From the NCBI GenBank assembly GCA_029532415.1, contig JAQOTA010000050.1:434001-498000 (forward strand): 64,000 bases of DNA, in the 5' to 3' direction. The DNA is from Marasmius tenuissimus. Lineage: Eukaryota > Basidiomycota > Agaricomycetes > Agaricales > Marasmiaceae. Below, piece after piece: positions 11,344-21,300 of the stretch (the first letter of the stretch is position 1; each line of letters starts with the position of its first letter). The notes under the pieces are model-generated. The model saw nothing but the letters and a program-made list of their open reading frames with translations. It was not told where the DNA came from and made no database searches. Made by a program: the position numbers and the translations under genes.

Positions 11344-12931
11344 ATGATTGTCCTCGAGGGGGTCAAGTGGGAACAGAAGGAGAACTGGTCGGTCCTTGCA
11401 GCTGGACTTCCAGACACCAGAGTATTACCACCACGCTGCAAAGACCCCAACCAAGATCCAGAGGGAGACTGTGACCCCGAGGTAGACAACGACAAAGCTC
11501 AGGTAGACAGACATCAAGATGAGCGCGGTCAAGATGGAGACCCCAAGCAAGACCCTCAAGACCCTCAAGACCCTCCAGACAGTCAAGATGGTCAAGAAAG
11601 TCATGACAGTCAAGAGCAGGAACCTTCATGGCCCACTGACAAACCTGATGAAGATGAGTACATATATATCCTTTCTCTGACCGCATATAATAACTGATTT
11701 ATGTATCTCAAGTGAAAGTACCATGTTCCATAAGCACTGCATCGAAGCCTGGCAGAAGCTCAAGAAGAAATGTCCTGCATATGTCAAATACATCGACTGG
11801 TGTGCAGAAAAAAGCAAAGTCAAATTCCTGATGGATTTGATGGCCAGCATACATGATCCCTATCTTGTTGAACCTCAACTGACATGTACTCGTCACAGTT
11901 GTCAAAAACTGCAAACCAGGTCCTCTACGACGACAATAACACCCTCAAGACCGATATGTGTGACCTTCTCAACCCCAACATCTACACCGGCCTCAACACC
12001 CTGCAGACTTTTTCGTCTAAAGGTTCCAAGGCCGACCGCAGCATCAGTAATGACGGCACTCTTGAAGTCATGGTCAACTGGGAAGACATACATGACTATT
12101 TGAAGGGTGATGATGCCACAAAACAAGAGTAAGCCTCTTTTTGTTTTTCTTTTGTGTCGTGTACTCGCTAATACTCCCGTATAGGATATTGGATCAGTAT
12201 CGCATGGAGCCAGTCAAACCGCTCAACGTGAGCAGTTTTCCTGCCTTGCTCTATGACGTCTTGCTAGTGGAGGTTCCAGAGTCTGAGGAGTTCAAGACTG
12301 GTTACCTGCTGTCACCGTTCTTGATCAGGGTAGGTTTCCGTCTTTTGATACTCTCTCAGACATCACTGATGCGACTGTTTCCAGTGTACTGCAGATGTGC
12401 TCATATCTGGGAATGCAGCAAGTCAGAACAAGCATGTTGATGTGGCAAGGTTGATGGACATGTGCATCGTTACCGCAGAGTTCATGGCATATCTAGCCAC
12501 TTGTGTATGTTTGCTTTATATCTCCTGTTCTATATTTCTGACGGTTCGTTCAGGTCCGATTTGCCTTATCCGCCTCCAGTAATACCAACAAGGACGACGA
12601 AGACTTTTGCTTCAGTGACTTCTACTACAACGTACTCGCCATCTATCGTCGGCTGAAACCTGAACAACAACAAGAGATCGTCCCGTTTTGGAACAAGTAA
12701 GTCGTCCTCTTTCTCATTGCTTTTATTCGTACTGATCTTGATCATTACAGGGGGGTCTTTGGCAATGCTAAGGGCCGTGTCAAGAAGTCCCTTTGTTGCA
12801 TCAAGCCCCAGGCCGGCTCGAACCTTGAGAGGTTCTTCATGTTGCAAGACGCAGAGGATGCTTCCACTGCCGCTAAAGCCACTGAGGCTGCTGCTGCTTC
12901 TTCTGGTGCCGCTCCCACTCCTGCTGCTTAG
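11344..12931 (+). CDS. DUF6698-type basidiomycete protein, multi-exon
   Basis: Uncharacterised protein of the fungal DUF6698 type, identified from the C-terminal pattern YLATCVRFALS, FSDFYYNVLAIY and FWNKGVFG. Exons supported by consensus splice sites: about 11344-11657, 11713 to the region before 11884, then to 12128, 12185-12329, 12385-12504, 12554-12696 and 12751-12931 (TAG stop). Phase is conserved across all junctions from 12128 on. The N-terminal part is very acidic with repeats of the Asp-Pro-Gln type. NNTLKTDMCDLLNPN matches the middle of the family. The junction between the exon containing KYIDWCAEK and that containing LSKTANQVLYDD could not be resolved. The C-terminus is an Ala-rich tail. 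No function is known; the family is lineage-restricted. Confidence 0.65.
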
Positions 12932-13888
12932 TTTTTTCCTTTCTTCCTCTGTACCCCTGCTCGTTGCTCATGCTTTCATCCTTGTACTCATGTATTTGCT
13001 TGCTGCTTTCCCTGTCGCATCGTCACCGCCTGTATTCTAGCCAGTTGTCCAATGTCATTCTTTCTCCCGCCTACCTACCGTTGTGATATAGCCTGAGTGA
13101 GAATCGAGAGAGGTCATGAGAATGGTTACAGCTTGTTATAGGTATCATCCTGCGCGGTGCTGACCATTTCTTCCAGCTTGTTACTGTATTAGCATGTCCG
13201 TCAGTCCGGTTGGGCCTGCTCATCACCCTCAGGATTGGTATGTCTCGTCATGTTGCTCAGTTTGACTATGCCTGACCATTGTCGTCAGCCGGTTGGTACC
13301 TTGCTATTTTGGTCAGTCTGGTCACGTCTTTCCATGGCAGTCTGTCTCCCTGCGCCTTACAATAGTGCTCAGTCTGTCAGGATCTTACACGATCGCTCAG
13401 TCTGTCGGGACCTTGCACAAACATTCAGTCTGCTGGGATCTTACAACTATGGTCAGCCTGGGAGCCACAATCAGTCTGGTACATCCTCTCAGACCCTTGT
13501 CATTCTATTTCATAATGACAACGGCCTATCCCATTCCGCCAGACTTACCGCTATTAAAAGTTACTACAAGTCTTCCGCCGTCCAACCAGAAACATAGATC
13601 ATCTTCAGGAGATGATCTGCCTAGTCTAGACTGAAGCTGCCTAGACCCGTATGACGGGGCTCATCAGCAACTTGGCAGGTCAGTCTGGTTTCGCTGGTGA
13701 TTCTTGACATTGACCTCGCCACTCGCATTTTGCCTAATGATCCCGAGTCCGATTTCGGCGAGATATCGTAGTTGGTATCTTTCCAAAATCAGAGTCGATT
13801 AGGCAGAAAGCCCCAGCTTTGGGTTCGTCCTCTTCCCTGCCAAACGGAAGTGAGACGACGTTGAAGAGATACTGGTGTTCGCGAGCAA
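12932..13888. repeat. Gene-free stretch with degenerate CAGTCTG repeats
   Basis: Between about 13185 and 13500 the motif GTCAGTCTG or CTCAGTCTGTCGGGA recurs at irregular spacing of roughly 25-40 bases, with strong drift. The rest shows no coding signal. Similar motifs, inverted, occur near 3110-3600. The repeats make long open frames here misleading. Confidence 0.4.
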
Positions 13889-14157
13889 TACTGTATCATT
13901 TCGAGATATTCGTCAGGGGGCGTGACCTGTGACCAAAAGTTTCATTTTTTGGTTTTGACAGGAAGGTCAGTCCGCCGTGACCGACCAGAAAAATTTCCGA
14001 AATTCGTCGTTTTTGGGCAATTTATGGGCCAAATTTGGGTCTGAACCTCGGAAAATTTTCGACAGTCAGGCCTGGGACGCGTGACAGGGTGTGACATTTC
14101 ACCATTTTTGGGTCCCTGTGACGCGTGACCTGACGATCATCTCGAAATGGTACAGTA
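13889..14157. mobile_element. MITE with TA target duplication (Tc1/mariner-like termini)
   Basis: The 269-bp element has imperfect terminal inverted repeats of about 25-30 bp. The left end reads TACTGTATCATTTCGAGAT and the inverted right end TACTGTACCATTTCGAGAT, continuing TCGTCAGG on both sides after a short mismatch. TA dinucleotides at 13889-13890 and 14156-14157 fit a TA target duplication. The interior has many GTGAC motifs and no coding capacity. Superfamily inferred from the TA site only. Confidence 0.72.
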
Positions 14158-14569
14158 GCCTCCTCGGATGGACAATACGGCAAGCAAGTGAGAAGCGACC
14201 AGTTCGTGTCGGATGGAGAGGCTGAGGAAAAGTCTAAGTCTTTGTGGGTGTTCATGGCGTACAGGAGAAGGATGAAGGAGGCGGCTATATGTACTCATCG
14301 GATGAGGCTAAGGCTGTGTACCCTGTGGATCCGATAAGTGAAAAGGTCAAGCGAAAATGTAAACATTCAATGTTCAACCCCGGCGTGGGGAGGTGGAACG
14401 AATCATGAATTGCATAAAAATATGTATACTATACCATCGATACAACACTAGGACAAGTAGTGCTTTACCATATATGCGACTGGTAGGAAGCAGAAAGTAC
14501 AAGAAAGGGAGGTCAAACTACAAGATCCTAATCCACGAACCATTCGAAGACGTACCACTACAGGGTAAC
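14158..14569. other. Short intergenic stretch
   Basis: No gene or repeat recognised. It lies between the MITE and the 3' end of the F-box gene. Confidence 0.4.
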
Positions 14570-16889
14570 CTAGCGACCTAATTCAACCGGATCAGGACCC
14601 ATGAAAAAAGTGGCCTCCAACGGTCTGAAATTATAATCCTCCCCCGAGATCTCCCCTATCACGCCATGTCTAATGGAGAGGACCATCAGTATCAGTCAAA
14701 TGAGCTCGAGACACACGACCACTTACTCCTCCGCAATATGTTTCTCTAACGGAATCTGGTGATCCCTTCTCTCACATCTCCTACAAACAAACCAGTCCTT
14801 TCGCCTCCCAAATCGATAGACACTACCAAACTCCAGAGTGTGCACGACTATACGATCGAACTGCGAAACAGGGAGGTAACGAGTATGCTCAGGCGTATGA
14901 GCATTCTATTAGCAGAAAGGAAACATAGGTCAATCAACTCCAAAACTCGCAGAAATCCGAGTACATACCACCGAATTAATCGCTGCAGACCACCTCATAA
15001 AAACCCTCGGTCCATCCTCCTTCGTACAATCAACACACTGAACCATAGGATTACCCTTCAACATCAACTCTGAACGCATCCCGGAGAGCGGCATCCCAAG
15101 TGCCAGGCCAATCGCTTCCATCACCGCATTGGCTTTCGTGTATAGCTCAAGTTTCTTGACCAATAGATCATTGGGTACCGTCTTCTTCTTCTTTTCCGAG
15201 TTACCAGGACTCCGAAGCCGCTCCCGCCAGTCGATCTTGCTGTCCTCATGACAGCGGTGAGACAAGATTGCTGGGTAGGTATATGCCGCTTTGGGACACT
15301 GAGGGCACCAGAAAAGTGTCGAACAGAGGTACAGATCTCCCTTCGTAGCGTCAGGTCGATGTTCCTGAAGCTTCTTGAGGAGCAGTCCCGTCTTGAACTC
15401 GTTCCACGACTGCACCTTCTGGAGTAAATCCAGCCGCCGACCCTGGGAGATCTTCAACTTGACCTTGGACGTGATCGGCGAATCTTCGATCATCGTTCGA
15501 AAGGGTTCGGACAGCGCGATGATGTCGGTGTGAGGCATTACGAGACCCAAAGGAAGCTGTTTGCTGAACTCTTCCAGGTATCTATCGAGGAGGTGGTAGC
15601 GGGCAATGGTTTGATCACCTCTGATTCAGCGCTCGTAGAAGTTTCGCATGTTCTCGAGCTGGGGATGGAGCTTTCTCCAAACTATACAAAGGAAGTCAGC
15701 ACTAACAATCGAATAGATTATCAATGAGCATGCTCACCTGCATCTGTTACTGGTTGTGGATGAGTGCCTTTGACGGTGCTAGACTCCCGAAAAATAGAGT
15801 TCTGGACAACCGCTGGATGCCAGCCTGAATCTAGCAATTTGAGTGATATGCTAACAAGGAAAAAGGGATTTAGACGTTGACAACGATGTTGGACCAGACT
15901 GGAAAACTAACTCGGCGTATCGTTGCTCTCGGATAGCTTCAATCTCAGCTTCTCGAGCGTCCTTTCGATCCAAATCCCAGACCATACAGGCATTAACCGT
16001 CTGAAAATCAGGGTCAGCCCAAAAATTCAAAACATGATTAGAAACCACATACCTCGAAGAGTTTCTCCTCTTCTTCGACCTTTCCTCCCACCCAAACCTC
16101 GCGTTCTTCGAGTGGTATCAAGAGATATTCGTTGTGTATTTTTTCCGTCGCTTCAATAGAGAACGCTATCTTCATATCTGCGAGATTTTGTGAGATTTTT
16201 TTGCGTAGACGGAACCAAAATAAGGCTTCTGACTTTGGGACTTTTGTCGGAACGATACAAATTTAGGAATCGTAGCCACTAGACGTGGGGGTAGGTCTCT
16301 CATGAGGTCTCTTAAATCACCGTAACTTGCAAAGCTAGGCCGGCACCAAGTCAATCAATATTCCGGAGTCGAGGGGTTTTTGCGACATACTATTTTCTCT
16401 GGCACTTCTTACAGCACCTCTTGAGAGCATGCCAGCCAATTTGTCGAATGTTTATCGTGTTGCAGTGCTACAAGATAGTATCGTTAGCCCAGACCCGTGA
16501 ACAAAAAAAATACAATCGCGCACCCAACAATATGTATCGAACAGCAGACTCGCAAACGCTGGCTCGCTCACCGTAGGAATTATTTCAGGCACGTCAGACC
16601 TTTCTCGAGCTTTTCTCCATGCGTGCGCGGCAGATTTATCGAGAACGAATTTGCGTATCGTTTTCGTTGTCCTTGATAGTCTCAGAAGGTCCTGAGGGTG
16701 CAGATAGCCAAATATATGTACAAGGTACGACGAAGACGCGTCAAAAGGTAATCAAGCCAGAAACAGAAAGCAAAGTACCTTGTGAACAATGTCTAGAGGG
16801 AGATTTTGAATATTTTCTAGCACGCCTCGCGATCCTCTTGCCTTTTTCGGAGCGACTGTGTTCTTGGATTTGTGCTTCTTGGAAGGCAT
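14570..16889 (-). CDS. F-box protein with C-terminal cysteine-rich region
   Basis: Member of a large basidiomycete F-box family, expected to act as a substrate adaptor of SCF ubiquitin ligases. Exon 1 (16779-16889) encodes 37 residues ending in LPLDIVHK, the start of the F-box. The next exon gives DLLRLSRTTKTIRKFV and SEPAFASLLFD. Further exons carry FASYGDLRDL and PPRLVATIPKFV, CPQC with a distal His/Cys pair, MVQCVDC, FMRWSAA, and a final DWFVCRRC...H motif, ending at TAG 14570. The usual intron-1 acceptor before FGYLHPQ appears mutated (TAC where the paralogue near 34.6 kb has CAG). An in-frame AG just before DLLRL would splice but delete about nine F-box residues. Start taken at MPSKKH; an upstream in-frame ATG is at 16955. 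No premature stop was seen in the exons followed. Confidence 0.72.
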
Positions 16890-17181
16890 CTTGTGCTTTG
16901 TGATCAAGATAGGAGCCAAGAGAGAAGACAAGCTTGATTTTCGAGCTTGCTTCAAGAATCGATGTAGAGGGTCCTGGTATGGTGGTGGTTGTCGAAGTAC
17001 AAGCTAAGCATACGCTTGGCACGATTGTGGGGTCAGGTCCATGGACCGGTCTCACAAAATAAGCCCGACGTCACCTGTCAGGCCTTCAAGCCTCAGGGTC
17101 GGATTTCTGCATGAATTGAGATCATACACGCAGCATAAATACCGGGAAAAAATATTGATATTGGAATACGAATATCCATAG
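16890..17181. promoter_or_regulatory. Upstream region of the F-box gene
   Basis: Short non-coding interval 5' of the minus-strand F-box gene, bounded by the MITE. It should hold that gene's promoter. No specific motif was recognised. Confidence 0.3.
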
Positions 17182-17525
17182 TACTGACCTATTTCATTCA
17201 ATTCGTATATCACACGTCACAGGCATACGAAATGTCCCGGTATGTGACAAAACTTGTAATAAGCCTAAAAAGCCAAGAAATGACCCTTTTGGTATTTTTT
17301 TTGCCCAAGTCGGGTGTTTTCTGTGAATTACCGCAGATGGCAGCCTCGTCTGCCGCCATTCTCCCCACTCATCCACCCCAAGCCCCCGTCGACACGAAAG
17401 TGGCGTACGAACTTTTGTTTTTGTCACAGGTCACTCAGCGGAATTTGCCTGCCATACGAATGTTCTCCAGCAAATTTTTTTGTCACACACAAAACCCCAT
17501 ACGAATTGATTAAAATAGGTCAGTA
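17182..17525. mobile_element. TA-flanked MITE with 27-bp inverted repeats
   Basis: The left end reads TACTGACCTATTTCATTCAA and continues TTCGTAT. The inverted right end reads TACTGACCTATTTTAATCAA and continues TTCGTAT. The outer TA pairs lie at 17182-17183 and 17524-17525. The inside is non-coding and repeats TGTGACAAAA-type motifs in inverted orientation. The terminal TACTG is shared with the MITE at 13889-14157 but the rest differs. The copia element inserted directly at the right end. Confidence 0.75.
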
Positions 17526-17526
17526 G
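17522..17526. repeat. Target-site duplication AGTAG (left)
   Basis: AGTAG here and at 26392-26396 directly flanks the two copia LTRs: a 5-bp duplication, the usual length for Ty1/copia insertion. The left copy overlaps the terminal CAG-TA of the adjacent MITE. Confidence 0.85.
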
Positions 17527-18051
17527 TATTGAGCCAGCATAGTTAAATGCACAGTGAGATGAAACTAAAACCTCACATATTGACTATAAGAGAATTCTTG
17601 TGTTCTTGTAGATGCTTGCTAGAGGTGATAATCGAGTAGATTGTCCTAAAGCTTTGAGACATAAAGTCTCCAGCTTTTATACAAGAGTCCTTGTCTATCT
17701 ACAAGTCATAGAACATAGGTAAGTGAGAATATAGCATATGGTACATATTGCATATCAGTAAGCATAAGTGCTCGAAGAGCAGAGTGAGTAAGTAGGCATA
17801 GTCATACTAGCTTTCTATCTAAGTAATCTAGAGAGAAAGCTCAGTCAGCTTTGAACGCTATTGGGTACAAAGCTGAACCTTGTTATAAACCATAGAGATA
17901 AGGTGTGAGTACTGACTAACTACAGAGTCCGTCTGAGTAAGTACAGGATCTTTCATACGAGTGCAAGTGTCATAGTGAAAGAGTCTATAAATAATAGACG
18001 CGTAAACAACACGTCAATAAAGTGTATCACATGGTAACCACATGTTCAACA
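17527..18051 (-). repeat. 3' LTR of copia element 1
   Basis: 525 bp; in element orientation it begins TGTTGAACATG and ends GGCTCAATA, an imperfect inverted end pair TGTTGA/TCAATA. The TATA box (TATAAAA on the minus strand) is at 17675-17681, followed in element orientation by a short GGAGAC/GTCTC hairpin. No difference from the other LTR was found on reading both. Confidence 0.92.
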
Positions 18052-18060
18052 CTCCCCCTC
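18052..18060 (-). other. Polypurine tract of copia element 1
   Basis: GAGGGGGAG on the minus strand abuts the 3' LTR and is the expected plus-strand DNA primer. The same GAGGGGGAG precedes the 3' LTR of copia element 2. Confidence 0.8.
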
Positions 18061-18102
18061 ACTAAACTCTTATAAAGATTTGAGTTAGTGATACTACCAA
18101 AG

Positions 18103-18186
18103 ATCATTTAGTCTAATGGTAATATTGGGTAACACCATTTTTGTGTCTAGACCGTGAGGTCCGGAGTTCAATTCCCAGACGTGCCA
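18103..18186 (+). tRNA. tRNA-like sequence inside copia element 1 (probably a degenerate tRNA or SINE head)
   Basis: TAGTCTAATGG (18109-18119) fits an RNA polymerase III A box. AGTTCAATTCC (18165-18175) fits a B box with two mismatches. The spacing of 57 bases would require an intron or long variable arm. The acceptor ends do not pair convincingly and only three of five T-stem pairs form, so I do not assign an anticodon. It lies antisense to the retrotransposon, between the end of pol and the polypurine tract, and is absent from copia element 2. Confidence 0.4.
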
Positions 18187-18224
18187 AAAGAAATGAATGT
18201 TAGGGTTAGGGTGCCATGACACAT

Positions 18225-18280
18225 CTGCATTCCTGGAAATGCAGACGCTCCATGGCATGCCTGCATTCCTGGAAATGCAG
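18225..18280. repeat. Two identical 20-base hairpins in tandem
   Basis: CTGCATTCCTGGAAATGCAG occurs at 18225-18244 and again at 18261-18280, offset 36 bases. Each copy folds on CTGCATT/AATGCAG. Just upstream lies TTAGGGTTAGGG, two units resembling the common fungal telomere repeat. The block belongs to an insert found in copia element 1 but not in element 2. Confidence 0.7.
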
Positions 18281-18327
18281 ATGCTCCTTGGAAGCGTGCG
18301 CCTTTCCGCCTATCATTCTTCAAGTGT

Positions 18328-21300
18328 CTATTGGAAATGAAGGCCTAAAGCTTGTCTGAACTTCTCAAATTTGACTTTGGCTAAATTCTTCGTTAGAAGA
18401 TCTGCAGGTTGGTCTGCAGTGGGTGCATAGTAGATGAGAACATCCTTCTCAGCAACTGCATTCCGAATAAAATGAAATCTAATATCAATGTGTTTTGTGC
18501 GCTTCTCAGAGACTTCATTACTACTGAGAAAGATAGCGCCTTGATTGTCGCTAACACAAGGTATTGATTGCATTGGATAGCCAATTACTTCGAGTAGAGA
18601 TTTCATCCACTTAATCTGACGTGTACAATCAGAGAGAGCCATGTATTCGGCTTCTGTGGATGATAGTGCAACAGTCTTTTGTTTCTGGGATACCCAGCAA
18701 ACAGGTGCACTCGCAAGCTTTATAAGATAACCAGTCTGTGATTTACGGTCATCAATATCAGTTGCCCAATCTGAATCAGCGAAGGCCACGAGTCCTCCAT
18801 CTGATTTACCATTGTAGACAAGATCGTATAAACGAGTGCCTACTAGGTATCGTACTATATACAATGCCTTGTTCAGGTGCTCGCAACTTGGATTTACACT
18901 GAACTGAGACATCTTGATTACGGCAAAAGATATGTCTGGACGTGTTCCCAACGCCAGATAGAGTAATGAGCCAATCACAGATTGATATCTTTGGCGAATA
19001 ATGGGATCAACCGGTTCAGTATTCTTCACCGGGCTGTAACCACTAGGTAAAGGTGTGGCTGCGGACTTGGCATTTATCATTCCGAATCTGCGAATAATTT
19101 TATCGAGGTAGTCCCGCTGGTCTAAGACGATTGTGCGGTTCTTTCGATCGCGAGAAATTCGCATCCTCAGGAATTCGGTAGGCTCGCCTAAGTCTCTGCA
19201 TTCCCATATCTTTTTGAACTCTTCCTTTAGGTGTATCATTAAGGCTTTATCGTTGCCCATAAATAAAGCATCGTCAACATAAACAACGGCAATAACAAGT
19301 TTGCCTTGTTTCCTGAAGACATATACGCCAGCATCGGACAAGCATCTCTTGAATCCTAGACGTTTCATGGATTCAGTACACTGATGCCACCAAGCTCTTG
19401 AAGCTTGTTTCAGTCCGTATAATGCTTTGCGCAACCTCCAAACCTTGCTGGAGTCCGTAACGAATCCTTCAGGTTGTTCCATATATATCTCCTCTTCTAA
19501 GGCACCGTATAGGAATGCGGTTTTAACGTCTAGCGCTGTGATTTCCCAATCTTCAAGCGCTGCTAATGCCAATAGAAGTCGTACAGTTTCAAACCGTACT
19601 ACAGGAGAGAACAATTCGTTAAAGTCTATCCCTTCCTTCTGCGAAAATCCTTTCACTACAAGTCTGGCTTTAAATCTGCCATCTGACTTGACATCGAATA
19701 CCCAACGAGATCGAATTGGTTTACGGCTTTTGGGTCTAGGAACTTCCTCAAAGACATCTCTTTCCTTGAGTGATTGAAGTTCAAGTCTGCATGCTTTCTG
19801 CCATTTAGGGATCTCCTCTTTGGGACGTTTGAGGATGTCTTTATAAGACCATTCCCTAACTGTATCATAAGCGCTTGACTGCATCCCATGCAGGGCATGC
19901 GCTTGAGAAAGCAAATAATCCATGTAATTAACTCCCCCTTCCTGAGCAAGAATAGAGACGTGTCCTTCTTCCCCTGTGTCCATATCCTCACCCTCATTTT
20001 CGTTGGGTGGAGGATCCATCTCCTCATCATGAGGAGCCGGAGGATTCTTGCTTTCTGGCACAGGAACCTGATTATTTGGTATTGTTTCAGGCTCATTCGT
20101 CGGATTAATTTGGCTTTGCCAGTGAGCGTCGGACTCAATATCTCTTTCTACTTGTACAGGATGTCGGTTTCCGTAGACATTATTAGTTCTAAGTCTTTCT
20201 GGAAGGAGTCTAGTACGTGGAGGGTTCCTTCGTGGTGGAGGTGGAGGATGTAAATTCTCCCACTCTCTTTGATGATCGCGGCGGAAACTGAATGGATTGT
20301 TATCAGTTTGTGTGTTTCCTTGAGTTGTATTGCGATTCAAATTAGAAGGACCGGCAGTACTTGGATCAGGGCCATACTGATTAGGTACATTACTGGGACC
20401 TTTCGGTGATCCAGGACCATCAGCAGGTGGCGGATGATTGTGCAAATCATCCATCGGGCCGTGATCCGTATTGGGAGGAGGATCTCCCCCTGGCATATGA
20501 CCGTCGTCATCAGGCGGAGGAAGATCCAGATCAAATGGTGGGTGACCATCGTCTTCACCATTGTGATCATGGCCGTCAAATGGGTATGAATTGAAGGGTA
20601 CAGAACGGACTGGTTCGTTGGTATTGTCGAATTCTATAGATCCGGGTTTTTCTTTTTGACATTTTGGAAACCAATTTTCGTCAAAAATGGCATGTGCAGC
20701 AACATAAATTGAGTTGTTGGTTGTTCGGAAAAAACGATAAGCTTTTGATCCCTTCTCGTAACCGATAAAGATCATGGCCTCGGATTTCGGAGCCAGCTTG
20801 TTTTTCCGTTTAGGTATTTGTGCATAGGCACCACAGCCAAATGTTCTAAAATAGGAGACGTCGGGCTTTTTGCCTTCATACAACTCAATTGGGGTTTTAA
20901 ACTTCCTTGCGCGGATCGGAGTTCTGTTATATGTATGGACAGTGGTGAGAATTGCGAACTCCCACCAGCTTTCAGGGGCACAAGCATGAAAGCGCATTGC
21001 TTCAGAGTTTTCTCGCAGAGTGCGATTAAACCTTTCAGCACGTCCATTCTGTTGGTGAATATGCGGAGCAGAAGTGTGAAATACCACTCCATTATCAATG
21101 TACCATTGTTTTTGGGCGTTTGATAGAAACTCCCCCCCTCGATCAAAGCGTAGCTTCTTAACCGTCTTGCCTGTTTGGGTCTCGACTTCCTTTTTCCAGG
21201 CTTTAAGGTTTTGATCGGTGTCATCCTTGGCATGCAACAGATATACCCAGCCATGAGACGACTTGTCGTCGATTATGGTAAGGGCAAACTTTTTCTGATG

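Noticed and set aside
13235..13634. Overlapping open frames of 113-120 codons
   Set aside because: They arise from the degenerate CAGTCTG repeats; two frames are open at once, typical of repeats rather than genes.
14393..15073. Plus-strand frames near 14.4-15.1 kb
   Set aside because: They run antisense to the well-supported last exons of the F-box gene.
18205..18216. Interstitial telomere (TTAGGGTTAGGG)
   Set aside because: Only two units within a captured block; far too short to be a telomere remnant with confidence.
18225..18280. CRISPR-like repeat with spacer
   Set aside because: Only two hairpin copies, eukaryotic context, inside a retrotransposon, no cas genes.
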